The notes beneath the pieces are model-generated. The model worked only from the letters and a program-made list of their open reading frames with translations. It was not told the origin of the DNA and made no database searches. Shown piece by piece: positions 16,214 to 24,655 of a DNA stretch of 64,000 nt. Made by a program: the position numbers and the translations under genes. Positions within the stretch are counted from its first letter, which is position 1; every line of letters begins with the position of its first letter. This DNA is from Colimorpha sp045222295 (GTDB lineage Bacteria; Bacteroidota; Bacteroidia; Bacteroidales; P3), in NCBI GenBank assembly GCA_045222295.1, contig JBGUXP010000003.1:218948-282947 (forward strand). Reading direction: 5' to 3'.

Positions 16214-16300
16214 GGAGAGATGCCGGAGTGGTCGATCGGGGCGGTCTCGAAAACCGTTGACCAGCTTGCTGGTCCCAGGGTTCGAATCCCTGTCTCTCCG
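16214..16300 (+). tRNA. tRNA-Ser (anticodon CGA)
   Basis: 87 bases. Acceptor GGAGAGA pairs with TCTCTCC plus discriminator G. The anticodon arm CGGT-CTCGAAA-ACCG places CGA at 34-36 (reads UCG). A long class II variable arm (TTGACCAGCTTGCTGGTC) confirms Ser. The T arm is CAGGGTTCGAATCCCTG. CCA is not encoded. Confidence 0.95.
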
Positions 16301-16306
16301 CTGAAA

Positions 16307-16336
16307 AAGAGCCGCAAATGCGGCTCTTTAACTTTT
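16307..16336 (+). terminator. Terminator of tRNA-Ser
   Basis: AAAGAGCCGC-AAAT-GCGGCTCTTT hairpin, then a short gap and a T-rich run. The following bases up to 16460 contain no gene that I can support. Confidence 0.85.
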
Positions 16337-16460
16337 TTAGCAGAAAAAAATATTCAAATTGTCGGCGGAAGTTCCCGTCGACGAATTGTGCTAATTAAGC
16401 AAATATGTAATTGGCTATTTGTTTATTTCGCCTAATTTGCCGAGAGATATAACAATACCG

Positions 16461-17246
16461 TTAAATTTGCACCACAAGGCCGTCGGAGGCAAGGAGGGTG
16501 TTGGAAAAGTGGGCAGTGGCTTGGTCGAGGAGAAGTTGAGGTTCTTTGTAGCGTGCGCTGATATGGGTGAGCAACAGCTGGTTGGGTTCTGCCAGAGCGG
16601 CCAGCCGGGCGGCTTGGCTGGCGGTGAGGTGCTGGCGCTCGCGGGCCAGGTCGACAAGGTCGTCGGCAAAAGTACACTCAAGGCAGAGGAGCGACGAGTC
16701 GCGCATGAAGGGCACCAGTTCCTCGCTGTAGGCGGTGTCGCAACAATAGGTGTAGGTGCGAGGAGCATTACTGCCGCGCGGTACTTCTGTGATGCGGAAA
16801 CCATAGGTAGGAACCGAATGGATGATAGGGAATGCGTCGACAGTACAACGTTTGCATTCAAAGACTCGTCGGAGCCCCTCCTCGAAGTCCATCTCAATGA
16901 AATTCAATTCGTAGCCAATATGATTACCTGTAAGATCGAAGGTTGTCTCTATAACCTCCTTGGCCCCTTTGGGAGCCACGATGGTGACAGGCTCGGTGCG
17001 GCCGCAGAGGTGCATGGTGGAGAGAAGACCTGGAAGACCGAAAAAATGGTCACCATGGAGATGCGAAATAAGCACCGTACCGAGCGACTGTAGTTTGAGG
17101 TGATGCTGACGGATACGGTCCTGCGTACCCTCGGCACAGTCGAGCAAGAGCTTGAAACCATTGATATTGACCACCTGCGCGCTACATCGACGATGGCCTG
17201 TGGGAAGGGCGGCGCCCGAGCCAAGTATGGTAGCAAAGAAATTCAT
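16461..17246 (-). CDS. rnz: Ribonuclease Z (tRNA 3' endonuclease)
   Basis: 261 residues from the ATG at 17246 (MNFFATILGSGAALP); a TTG two codons upstream is less likely. Metallo-beta-lactamase fold with the zinc motif SHLHGDHFFGLPG (HxHxDH), the early LLLDCAEGTQ segment, a later CCDTAY and the LTHISARY His motif. The enzyme trims tRNA 3' trailers, which suits genomes where, as in the tRNA-Ser gene here, CCA is not encoded. Somewhat shorter than the usual 300 residues. A TAtaTTTG element at 17265-17272 may be its promoter. Confidence 0.93.
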   Translation of the reverse strand: MNFFATILGSGAALPTGHRRCSAQVVNINGFKLLLDCAEGTQDRIRQHHLKLQSLGTVLISHLHGDHFFGLPGLLSTMHLCGRTEPVTIVAPKGAKEVIETTFDLTGNHIGYELNFIEMDFEEGLRRVFECKRCTVDAFPIIHSVPTYGFRITEVPRGSNAPRTYTYCCDTAYSEELVPFMRDSSLLCLECTFADDLVDLARERQHLTASQAARLAALAEPNQLLLTHISARYKEPQLLLDQATAHFSNTLLASDGLVVQI

Positions 17247-17275
17247 TTTCAAAACAATAGGTTACAAATATATCA

Positions 17276-18736
17276 TTAAGAGTTTTGTTTGACAGGGAAA
17301 GCCAAGAGGAGAAGGAAGGTGATGAGGCCATTGAGAAGGAGTATCTCGAAGCCGAAAGTGTAGCCGAACCATTCCGGAGAGAAAAGTTTTAGGATATAGC
17401 ATATAATCGGCGATGCGACAGCGATATAGGGGACCCAACGGTCGTCGACTTTACGCTTTGTAAAGAGTCCAAAGGTGTAGAGTCCCAACAGGGGGCCATA
17501 GGTGAAGCCCGCAATGTCGAAGATGATGGTGATAAGGGAGTCGCTATGGAACGGTCGAAATGCGATGATAATGAACAGAAATAGCAACGCAAATCCAATG
17601 TGCACCCAGCGTCTGATGTGCAGTTCCCTCTTCTCGTCTTCACCCTTGAACTTCAGAAAGTCGTAGCAGAAGGTGGTGGTAAGGGCCGTGAGGGTACCGT
17701 CGGCGGAACTGTAGCCTGCGGCTACTATACCCAGTACAAAACAGACGGCGGTGAAGCCACTGAGGGAAAAGGCTATGGAGGGGAATATTTTGTCGCCGAC
17801 CACCTTCCCTCCGGTACCCATAGGCAATTCGAAGCCCGTCTGGTTGGCGTAGGCGATGAGGGCAGCGCCAAGGCAGAGAAAGAGTATATTGACCACAATG
17901 AAAAGCATGCTGGAGGTCATAACGTTCTTCTGTGCGTCACGGAGAGTCTTGCAGGTGAGGTTCTTCTGCATCATATCCTGGTCGAGGCCTGTCATGGTGA
18001 TAGTGATAAACATGCCGGCCAACAGCTGTTTCGCCCAAAACTTGGGGGCCATGGGGTCGGTTTTGAACATCTGCGTGTAGCCCTCGTCGGAGGATATCTT
18101 AAGCAGGTCACTAATACTCATATCCAACGAGTTGAGGATAGCTACCACCGTAGCTGCCGCCGCCAGCAGAAGGAAGGTTGTCTGCAGGGTGTCGGTCCAG
18201 ACCACCGTCTTGATTCCGCCGGCAAAGGTGTAGAGCAGAATGATGGCGATGAAAACTACCGCAGGCACCCAGAATGGTACGCCCCAATACTTGAAGACAA
18301 ACTCATAGAGCACAAAGACTACCAGATACATACGCAAAGCAGAACCCAACAGTCGCGAAATGATGAAGAAGAGGGCACCGGTCTTCTCGCTGCGGAGACC
18401 GAAGCGTTGCTGGAGATAGGTGTAGATTGAGGTGAGATTGAGTTTGTAGTAGAGCGGCAGCAACACGAGGGCGATGGTGGCGTAACCCAGCACGTAGCCC
18501 AGCACCATTGGCATGTAGAACCACTTGTTGGCCAGGACATCGCCTGGCACAGACATGAAGGTCACCCCAGAAAGAGAGGCACCAATCATACCGTAGGCCA
18601 CCACAGGCCACGGCGATTTGCGTCCTGCACGGAAGAAGGCCTCGTTGCCTTTTGCCCCGCGTCTACCCGTGAGCCACATCACAAGAAAGAGCAACGTAGT
18701 GTAGGCCACAAAACACAATAGTATAGTCAGTTCCAT
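17276..18736 (-). CDS. Sodium:solute symporter (SSS family)
   Basis: 486 residues from the ATG at 18736, which follows a promoter; the frame upstream of it (to 19093) is non-coding. About 13 hydrophobic helices, starting MELTILLCFVAYTTLLF. The family signature region is present: VVAYGMIGASLSGVTFMSVPGD, then FFIISRLLGSALRMYL, and TDTLQTTFLL. SSS transporters import sugars, proline, pantothenate or similar with sodium; the substrate is not deducible. It lies 29 bases upstream of the RNase Z gene on the same strand and is probably co-transcribed. Confidence 0.9.
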   Translation of the reverse strand: MELTILLCFVAYTTLLFLVMWLTGRRGAKGNEAFFRAGRKSPWPVVAYGMIGASLSGVTFMSVPGDVLANKWFYMPMVLGYVLGYATIALVLLPLYYKLNLTSIYTYLQQRFGLRSEKTGALFFIISRLLGSALRMYLVVFVLYEFVFKYWGVPFWVPAVVFIAIILLYTFAGGIKTVVWTDTLQTTFLLLAAAATVVAILNSLDMSISDLLKISSDEGYTQMFKTDPMAPKFWAKQLLAGMFITITMTGLDQDMMQKNLTCKTLRDAQKNVMTSSMLFIVVNILFLCLGAALIAYANQTGFELPMGTGGKVVGDKIFPSIAFSLSGFTAVCFVLGIVAAGYSSADGTLTALTTTFCYDFLKFKGEDEKRELHIRRWVHIGFALLFLFIIIAFRPFHSDSLITIIFDIAGFTYGPLLGLYTFGLFTKRKVDDRWVPYIAVASPIICYILKLFSPEWFGYTFGFEILLLNGLITFLLLLAFPVKQNS

Positions 18737-18761
18737 ATTATCGCAAGAAAAATTAGAGACT

Positions 18762-18770
18762 GCAAATTTA
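18762..18770 (-). promoter_or_regulatory. -7 element of the symporter gene
   Basis: TAaaTTTGC on the minus strand, 25 bases before the ATG at 18736, which supports that start. Confidence 0.7.
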
Positions 18771-18869
18771 CATATTTTTTTCGGGATGAAAAAAAAATTC
18801 GGCGACATACAATAAAAACGGAGGGCACACGTTTTAGAACATAAGTTATTATATAAAAAGCACAGCACA

Positions 18870-19649
18870 ATGAAGATAAGAAAGATACTAGCGGCATCAC
18901 TTTTTCTGGCTTTCGCCACCGTGGCGGGTGCCCAGAGCGGACACGACTTGCAGGACGATGGCCTGCACGGCGCAGTGAAACGCGTGGATGCCGTGATGTA
19001 CGAAGCACGATATGACTTCAATGACAACCTCGAGCACGGCGACCAGATGGAACACCTGGTGACAGAATACAACGCCAAGGGACAGCGTCGCAACCAGACC
19101 TACCTTTCGGTAGCCGAGGATGTCATCTTCCGTACCCGCTACAAACACGACGGCTTCGGTCTCACCACCCTCGAGCACATCGTCGACAACCAAGATCGCA
19201 TTATCGGCCGTACCTATTATGTCTACGATGCTGACCACACCCTCATCGAGGTCTATGTGGAGGATGCCGAACGTCAGGTGGAGAGCCGCCTGCGATTGAA
19301 ACACGACAATATGGGTCGCATTAATCAGCGCAGCTTTAACGACCAGTTCAACGACATCTTCAAGCGAGAAATATACACCTTCAACGCCGATGGTACCGTC
19401 AACAAGGCTGTGGTCTACGACCGTACTAAACAGAAGGTACAGGAGAAGCGCTGGGAGTATGACGAGCAAGGCGAGCCCACCAGTTACACCCTCTACGACT
19501 ACACCGAGGAGGAACCCGAGATGTTCGTCACCGTCTACGAGCGCGAATACGACTCGCACGGCAACTGGATTCGCTGCACCGAATTCGAGGTTCTCGGCGA
19601 CCGCCGTCTCCCCACTTTCACCACCATCCGTACCATCGAATATTTCTAG
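18870..19649 (+). CDS. Secreted protein of unknown function with YD-like strands
   Basis: 259 residues with a signal peptide (MKIRKILAASLFLAFATVAGAQ). The body is made of beta-strand units of the kind Y-x-Y-D-x-x-G or YDxDHTLIEVYVED, loosely like RHS/YD repeats (e.g. REIYTFNADGTV, KRWEYDEQGEPTSY, REYDSHGNWIRC). No catalytic motif. Only 3 bases (a second TAG) separate it from era, so it probably leads an era operon. Divergent from the symporter gene. Confidence 0.6.
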   Translation: MKIRKILAASLFLAFATVAGAQSGHDLQDDGLHGAVKRVDAVMYEARYDFNDNLEHGDQMEHLVTEYNAKGQRRNQTYLSVAEDVIFRTRYKHDGFGLTTLEHIVDNQDRIIGRTYYVYDADHTLIEVYVEDAERQVESRLRLKHDNMGRINQRSFNDQFNDIFKREIYTFNADGTVNKAVVYDRTKQKVQEKRWEYDEQGEPTSYTLYDYTEEEPEMFVTVYEREYDSHGNWIRCTEFEVLGDRRLPTFTTIRTIEYF

Positions 19650-19652
19650 TAG

Positions 19653-20534
19653 ATGCATAAAGCGGGATTCGTAAACATTATCGGCAACCCCAATGTGGGT
19701 AAGTCGACCTTGATGAACTCCCTGGTTGGCGAGAAACTCAGTATCATCACCAGCAAGGCCCAAACAACGCGCAAGCGCGTGATGGGCATCGTAAACGGCG
19801 ACGACTTCCAGATTGTCTATACCGACACCCCCGGTATCGTCAATCCCGCCAACAAACTCCACGAACAAATGATGGGATTCATCGGCACTGCCCTGCAAGA
19901 TGCCGACCTCTTCCTCCTCGTCACCGAGGTGGGCGAGAGTTTCAAGAACCGACACGTGCTGCAGAAAGTCGTCGACAGTGACACTCCCGTCATCCTCATC
20001 ATCAACAAGATAGACCTCTCCGACCAGGAGACCATCCGCGAGAAGATGGCCTACTGGCAGGAGCAGATACCCCGTGCCGTCATCGTACCCTGTTCTGCCA
20101 CCGAAGGATTCAACGTCGACAAAATCTTCGACCTCATCCTCGAGCGACTTCCCGAACACCCCGCCTATTTCCCTAAAGACGAGCTTACCGACCGCACCAT
20201 GCGTTTCTTCGTCAGCGAGATAGTGCGCGAGAAGATTCTTCTCTACTACCAAAAGGAAATCCCCTATAGTTGCGAGGTTGCCGTGGAGGCTTACGAGGAG
20301 AAAGACGGCATCGACAATATCTCGTGCCTCATCTATGTCGAGCGCGAATCACAGAAAGCCATCCTGATTGGCCACCAAGGCAAGGCTATCAAAAAGCTGG
20401 GCATCGAGGCCCGCCGCGATATCGAGGAGTTCACTGGAAAGAAGTGTTTCCTATCCCTTCATATCAAGGTGCTGAAAGACTGGCGCAACAGTGAGCGCGC
20501 CCTAAAGAGTTTCGGTTACGCATTGGAAGACTAA
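19653..20534 (+). CDS. era: GTPase Era
   Basis: 293 residues. Era binds the 3' end of 16S rRNA and is needed for 30S assembly. G1 GNPNVGKS (residues 11-18), G3 DTPG, G4 NKID, and a C-terminal KH domain containing LIGHQGKAIKKLG. Full length. Start ATG at 19653 directly after tandem stops of the preceding gene. The 3' end faces the protease gene, 6 bases away. Confidence 0.97.
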   Translation: MHKAGFVNIIGNPNVGKSTLMNSLVGEKLSIITSKAQTTRKRVMGIVNGDDFQIVYTDTPGIVNPANKLHEQMMGFIGTALQDADLFLLVTEVGESFKNRHVLQKVVDSDTPVILIINKIDLSDQETIREKMAYWQEQIPRAVIVPCSATEGFNVDKIFDLILERLPEHPAYFPKDELTDRTMRFFVSEIVREKILLYYQKEIPYSCEVAVEAYEEKDGIDNISCLIYVERESQKAILIGHQGKAIKKLGIEARRDIEEFTGKKCFLSLHIKVLKDWRNSERALKSFGYALED

Positions 20535-20540
20535 ACCCAA

Positions 20541-21710
20541 CTATATTTTCGGTTCGTCAAAATCAAAGGTAATTTCCTGCGACTTGTTTTCTCTCTGCAC
20601 CGTGAGGGTAACGCTTGTCATCTCGTCAAAGGCATTCCACATCTCTTTGAAATCAATCTCTTTCACACTGCGGCCGTTGATGGCGATGATATGATCTCCA
20701 CCTCTCAATCCGGCCTTCTCAGCATTTGATTCTTCGTAGAGGCAGTTGACCACCCAACAACCAAGCGTGCGACTGCGATCGGTAAGACTGAATCCCAGCA
20801 CAGGACTCTTAAACGGCTCTTCAAACTTCACATTAGGTCTCAGGTAAAGGCGTTTGTCTGGAAGGTCAAGAATCATATCAAAGCGCTCCCAGAAGTCGTT
20901 ACCAATCAGTGCTATATACTCTCTACTGGAGAGGGCCCCACTACTATTCTTGCTGTAATCCACCGTAATATCGTTCAACATATAGCCTCCTACCGATGCA
21001 CTTTTTGCCCTAAAGTCACAGCCAAAGGATTCTCCTCCGATACCACCAACAGTAAAGGTATATGGCATCTGGGGAGTGATATCCTTTAGTCCATATTGTT
21101 CAGCCACACCGCTTGTAAAATCCACCGTACCTCCGTTTCCAAGGTCCATCAATCCCTCGCCCTCTATCGTCTTCCCCTCGCTGACAACCACTTTCAGGGG
21201 TACATAAATGCGGTGGTTCTCATACCGTATAGGTATAGAAGAATACCCACTGGTATCTCCCACCCTATCACCAAACCCCATCTGCTCACCCACATAGTCA
21301 ATCGTAATAACCTTTCCTCCCATATTGTCAATACCCAAGATACCGTCGGCTTGGTCACCCAAGACTGGCTTCAACTGCACGATGGGAGAATACTTGCTCT
21401 GATACTCCTTACCTGCAATGGTATAGGTCAACTCGCCCACAATAATCCGCACCGTCTCCTGACCGTTGCCAGTACCTCCCATTTTGGCCTGTCCCACATT
21501 CTTGTAATTGTGCTTTGTCTCAGCAATGTAGGTACTGTCCATACAGGTGTATGGCGAGCCCGTATCAAATGCCAATAATGCCGGATAACCATTGATCTGA
21601 GACTCCAAATAGAGATGTCCAAAATAAGTAATCCTCACCATCATCTGCTGTCCCGCAACAGGGCCTAGTGAAAGCACAATGGCAATCAAAACTAATAACA
21701 ATTTTTTCAT
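20541..21710 (-). CDS. Retropepsin-like aspartyl protease with PDZ domain
   Basis: 389 residues. Signal peptide (MKKLLLVLIAIVLSLGPVAG), then a retropepsin-type domain with DTGSPYT (D49) and a second lobe LMDLGNGGTVDF, which keeps an Asp in the DxG-like position. A C-terminal PDZ domain spans about 300-385 (GLRGGDHIIAINGR). This is a common periplasmic or outer-membrane Bacteroidetes family with unknown substrates. The two acidic motifs fit a single-chain two-lobed aspartyl protease. It is convergent with era, with no room for a terminator between them. Confidence 0.8.
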   Translation of the reverse strand: MKKLLLVLIAIVLSLGPVAGQQMMVRITYFGHLYLESQINGYPALLAFDTGSPYTCMDSTYIAETKHNYKNVGQAKMGGTGNGQETVRIIVGELTYTIAGKEYQSKYSPIVQLKPVLGDQADGILGIDNMGGKVITIDYVGEQMGFGDRVGDTSGYSSIPIRYENHRIYVPLKVVVSEGKTIEGEGLMDLGNGGTVDFTSGVAEQYGLKDITPQMPYTFTVGGIGGESFGCDFRAKSASVGGYMLNDITVDYSKNSSGALSSREYIALIGNDFWERFDMILDLPDKRLYLRPNVKFEEPFKSPVLGFSLTDRSRTLGCWVVNCLYEESNAEKAGLRGGDHIIAINGRSVKEIDFKEMWNAFDEMTSVTLTVQRENKSQEITFDFDEPKI

Positions 21711-21759
21711 ATTATTATTAACGCACGAGCAATATTATTATTATTGCGATATAAATAAA

Positions 21760-21797
21760 AAAGGCCGACGCAAATCGCGTCAGCCTTTTTGTGGTAA
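21760..21797. terminator. Terminator downstream of the 31-residue membrane protein
   Basis: AAAAAGGC-c-GACGC / GCGTC-a-GCCTTTTT hairpin with A and T tracts on the two sides. On the minus strand it closes the 22510-21822 operon before the protease gene. Confidence 0.85.
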
Positions 21798-21821
21798 ATT
21801 CAAAAAAATGTTTCAAATGAT

Positions 21822-21917
21822 TCATGAGGCCACCAACGTGACAATCCCGTAGGCTACCAGTCCCACCCCCAGCATCGCTAAGAATGCCAAAATCGATATG
21901 TAAACTTTCCGTTTCAT
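21822..21917 (-). CDS. 31-residue single-helix membrane protein
   Basis: MKRKVYISILAFLAMLGVG then LVAYGIVTLVAS: a positively charged N-terminus and one hydrophobic helix nearly the full length. It is 23 bases downstream of the unknown gene at 21941 and is followed by a terminator, so it has its own proper place in an operon. No homolog recognised. It could act as a small regulator of a membrane protein, but that is speculation. Confidence 0.6.
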   Translation of the reverse strand: MKRKVYISILAFLAMLGVGLVAYGIVTLVAS

Positions 21918-21940
21918 GATATGAATGTTTTATTCGTCGT

Positions 21941-22510
21941 TTAAACCATTTCGAACAGCACCGAAGCTGTCTTTGCCCGGAGGCGTCGTAGCATGGGGAT
22001 GCGCCGCGCCAGAGGCGACAACGGACGTCCACGGTTGGCCAGTCGGTCCCAGCTGTTCATTGGCTCCTCCTCCCACAGCTCCGTCTCCACTTCACGGAAG
22101 CCCTGATGTCTGCACTCCTCCTTCAAGGCCTCCAGCGTCGCGCCGCCATCCTGCAGGCTCACCACCACCATGAGGCTGCCGCCGGCGAGCAGCAAGCCGT
22201 TGATATGACGAATCAACCAGGGCAGTTCGCCCTCGTCGAGGTGCTCGGCGACGTAATACACCGCCACCAGGCTGTACTTGAGGAGTCCCGTCTCTGACAA
22301 TCCGTTCAATCCGGGCACCTCGCGGAAGGGGACCGTGTGACCCAGCGCGTTGCCGAGGCGTTGCTTGCCCTCGTAGCCGAACGCCACCGCCAGCATACTC
22401 CCCTCGCGGGGGAAGGCCCGGCAGCAGCGCATCCTCCGCAGGTATCCTTCGCAGGTGTTCCCGTCGATATCCGCCAGGATCAGTTTGTCGTCATTTCTTT
22501 CGTGTCTCAT
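21941..22510 (-). CDS. Unknown protein, possibly methyltransferase-like
   Basis: 189 residues, no signal peptide. The segments LLKYSLVAVYYVAEHLDEGELP and LLAGGSLMVVVS resemble the late strands of a class I SAM-dependent methyltransferase, but the Gly-rich SAM loop (E/DxGxGxG) is not evident, so I do not assign activity. The C-terminal 30 residues are Arg-rich. It has its own promoter (22533-22541) and precedes the small membrane protein. Confidence 0.5.
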   Translation of the reverse strand: MRHERNDDKLILADIDGNTCEGYLRRMRCCRAFPREGSMLAVAFGYEGKQRLGNALGHTVPFREVPGLNGLSETGLLKYSLVAVYYVAEHLDEGELPWLIRHINGLLLAGGSLMVVVSLQDGGATLEALKEECRHQGFREVETELWEEEPMNSWDRLANRGRPLSPLARRIPMLRRLRAKTASVLFEMV

Positions 22511-22532
22511 AGAAATTGGATTTATTCATGTC

Positions 22533-22541
22533 GCAAAATTA
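22533..22541 (-). promoter_or_regulatory. -7 element of the unknown gene at 21941
   Basis: TAatTTTGC on the minus strand, 23 bases before the ATG at 22510. Confidence 0.7.
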
Positions 22542-22569
22542 CAAACAAAAATCCGCCCGTGCAAGCGCG

Positions 22570-22691
22570 CAGACGAAGAATTATATGTTGCAGACGAAGA
22601 GTTATATCCGCCAGACGAAAAGTTATATCGCTCCCCAGCCGGTCATACTGATTCCCAGCGATGTACAAAACTGATATAACTTTCTGTCTGA
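22570..22691. repeat. Three 21-base tandem repeats with an inverted fourth copy
   Basis: CAGACGAAGAGTTATAT-type units begin at 22570, 22591 and 22612, and an inverted copy (GATATAACTTTCTGTCTG) lies at about 22673-22690. Located in the 290-base gap between the AraC-gene 3' end and the promoter at 22533. Confidence 0.75.
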
Positions 22692-22749
22692 CGGCCAAAA
22701 GGGGCCTTTTCAGGCGCGAAACCACCCCTTTTCACCCCCTAAAACAGAC

Positions 22750-22779
22750 AAAAATCGCCGGCACAAAAGTACCGGCGAT
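22750..22779 (-). terminator. Terminator of the AraC-type gene
   Basis: On the minus strand ATCGCCGG (22779-22772), loop, CCGGCGAT (22761-22754), then TTTTTG. About 23 bases after the stop codon. Confidence 0.9.
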
Positions 22780-22801
22780 AAGGGTCAAAATCAAACACAA
22801 A

Positions 22802-24487
22802 TTACATGGGGCTGTCTTTCTGCTCGCGGAACTCGGTGGGGGTGATGGTGAAACGCTGCTTGAAGTTGCGGGCGAAGACGGTGTAAGAGCCGTAGCCGCT
22901 GGCGGTGGCGACTTCGGTGATGCTCATCTCAGGATTCTCGACGAGGAGCTTGGCGCTGTGCTGCAGACGAGCCTCGTTCAGGAAGTTCTTCAGCGTGCCG
23001 TAGCGGCTTCCTTGGGCGAAGGCGGCACCGAGGCGCTCCTTCGACAGCTGGAAGCGGTTCTGCAGCAGCTGACGGTCGCACGCCGGATCGGCATACATCT
23101 TCTCCTCCAATATGATACGGCGGAGGAACTCGTATAACTGGCCGTCGGAGAGCGATTCTATTGTTGATACGTTGATAAGTTTATCCGTTGATATGTTGTC
23201 GTCGGAACTTATCAACTTATCATCATTCAACTTATCAACCATTGAAAGGTATTTCTCCTCGTATTCAATCCTTTCGGCAATCTCGTTCGAGAGCACGGCG
23301 TTCTTCTTTCGGATGTCCCTCAGCTGTCGTAGCAACAAGATGATGAAGCCGACCACTATGAGCACTATGAGACCTAGGAAGAGGGCGATGATGCTCACAC
23401 GTCTGCCGGCATCCCGTTCCTGCTCGAGGGCCAGCTGCTGCTCCTGCTCGTGGTAGCGGGCAGCATACTCCTGCGCGGTAGCCATGCGCTCGGCATCGTT
23501 GAGACTGCGTTGCAACTCGATATAACGTTGGAAATAGCTGCCCATCAGCTGGAGCTTCCCGTGGGCACGGGCGGCTATGGCACGATTGTAGAGCGAGATA
23601 GCGTAGTCGCGGTGCAGCGTGTCGGCTCCCCAGACGCTGTCCAATTCATCGTAGAAAGTCAGCATCTTGTCGTACATGCCCATCTGACACCAGGTAGAGG
23701 AGATAATCTTACGACCGCCGAAGGTGCGGCTATAAGCCGTCTGTTCAAAACGACGCATGGTCTCACGGGCTTTATCGAGCTGGTTGATTTTGGCGTAGGC
23801 CTGGGTCATGAAGGCGTAGGCCTGGCCGGTGTAGAAATCGATGTAGCCAGGCCTCCGCTCATCGGTGGGCAGACGTTCGCTGCCGTCAGAATAGTCGGCG
23901 GGATTACGGCCAAAGTCGTCCAATTTCGCAACTATTTGTTCGCCTAGAGGGACAATCTCTCCAAAGCGTTCGAGGTCGTCGAGGACATGTATCTTGCTCT
24001 TTATGGCGCGGATACAGGCATCCATCTCGGTGAAGCGGTGCACGCGGTCGAGCTGCTCGATGGCGTCGTCCATCTTGGCGAAACCCTCGTCGGTGCGCCC
24101 CATGCGGATGAGGGCTCCGCCCAGCTCCGCCTGAGCCACCAAAGCCTTGGTCTCCTCGCCCAGCTGGCGACATACCTCTATATACCGTGTCCCATAGTTC
24201 AGCGCGTTCTCGTCGTTCTGCCGCAGGCGCGACACATAGACCAACTGTCCAAGTACATCGGCCTGCTGCTCGAGGGAGAGATTCTCCTGCCGCATGAGCT
24301 GTTCGAGGATGATGCGAGTCGAGTCCAGGTTTCCCTCCTGCTCACTGCTGAAGGCCTTGGCGCGCGCCAGTTCGGCAGCAAACAGCGAGTCGGCGTGTTG
24401 CTGGTCGCGCTCGTTTTCACGTCCACCACAACCAACAGCGAGAACCGCTATAACTATGTATAGTATAAAATGTTGTACTTTCTTCAT
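22802..24487 (-). CDS. Membrane-anchored AraC-family regulator with TPR repeats
   Basis: 561 residues from the ATG at 24487. The N-terminus MKKVQHFILYIVIAVLAVGC looks like a lipoprotein or signal-anchor segment. TPR-like helices follow to about residue 370, then one membrane helix (SIIALFLGLIVLIVVGFIIL), a charged coiled coil, and a C-terminal AraC HTH pair (KNFLNEARLQHSAKLL; SITEVATASGYGSYTVFARNFK). This arrangement, a periplasmic TPR sensor joined through the membrane to a cytoplasmic DNA-binding domain, is known in Bacteroidetes. The linker before the HTH contains a CAACTTAT-type simple repeat (23161-23250). No target is evident. Own promoter and terminator. Confidence 0.8.
   Translation of the reverse strand: MKKVQHFILYIVIAVLAVGCGGRENERDQQHADSLFAAELARAKAFSSEQEGNLDSTRIILEQLMRQENLSLEQQADVLGQLVYVSRLRQNDENALNYGTRYIEVCRQLGEETKALVAQAELGGALIRMGRTDEGFAKMDDAIEQLDRVHRFTEMDACIRAIKSKIHVLDDLERFGEIVPLGEQIVAKLDDFGRNPADYSDGSERLPTDERRPGYIDFYTGQAYAFMTQAYAKINQLDKARETMRRFEQTAYSRTFGGRKIISSTWCQMGMYDKMLTFYDELDSVWGADTLHRDYAISLYNRAIAARAHGKLQLMGSYFQRYIELQRSLNDAERMATAQEYAARYHEQEQQLALEQERDAGRRVSIIALFLGLIVLIVVGFIILLLRQLRDIRKKNAVLSNEIAERIEYEEKYLSMVDKLNDDKLISSDDNISTDKLINVSTIESLSDGQLYEFLRRIILEEKMYADPACDRQLLQNRFQLSKERLGAAFAQGSRYGTLKNFLNEARLQHSAKLLVENPEMSITEVATASGYGSYTVFARNFKQRFTITPTEFREQKDSPM
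23161..23250. repeat. Two opposed period-8 arrays inside the AraC-type gene
   Basis: GTTGATAC/GTTGATAAG units at 23163-23197 face AACTTATC units at 23216-23240, giving a potential imperfect inverted repeat. Translated on the minus strand as the linker KLISSDDNISTDKLINVST. Confidence 0.7.
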
Positions 24488-24515
24488 AAGCCCGTTCAAA
24501 GAAACGAAACTAACT

Positions 24516-24524
24516 GCAAAGATA
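24516..24524 (-). promoter_or_regulatory. -7 element of the AraC-type gene
   Basis: TAtcTTTGC on the minus strand, 28 bases before the ATG at 24487; excludes the longer frame reaching 24592. Confidence 0.7.
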
Positions 24525-24601
24525 CAATAATTAAGCGAAATGGCAGAATTTTTTTTGACAAAACAAGCATTTATCACGATGGGCCAGAACATACAAATAA
24601 G

Positions 24602-24629
24602 AAAAGAGGCACCCCGGAGGGTACCTCTC
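24602..24629 (-). terminator. Terminator of rplY (and prs)
   Basis: AGAGG-t-ACCC / GGGT-g-CCTCT hairpin on the minus strand followed by TTTTC, 27 bases after the rplY stop. Confidence 0.85.
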
Positions 24630-24655
24630 TTATCGTGTTTTGTCCGTTGTCGAAC

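Noticed and set aside
22570..22631. Possible CRISPR array
   Set aside because: Units are directly adjacent at 21 bases with no spacers, and no cas gene is in the window.
22455..22679. 74-codon plus-strand ORF with ADEELYx heptads
   Set aside because: It begins inside the opposite-strand gene and crosses that gene's promoter; the heptads follow from the 21-base repeat. Kept only as a repeat.
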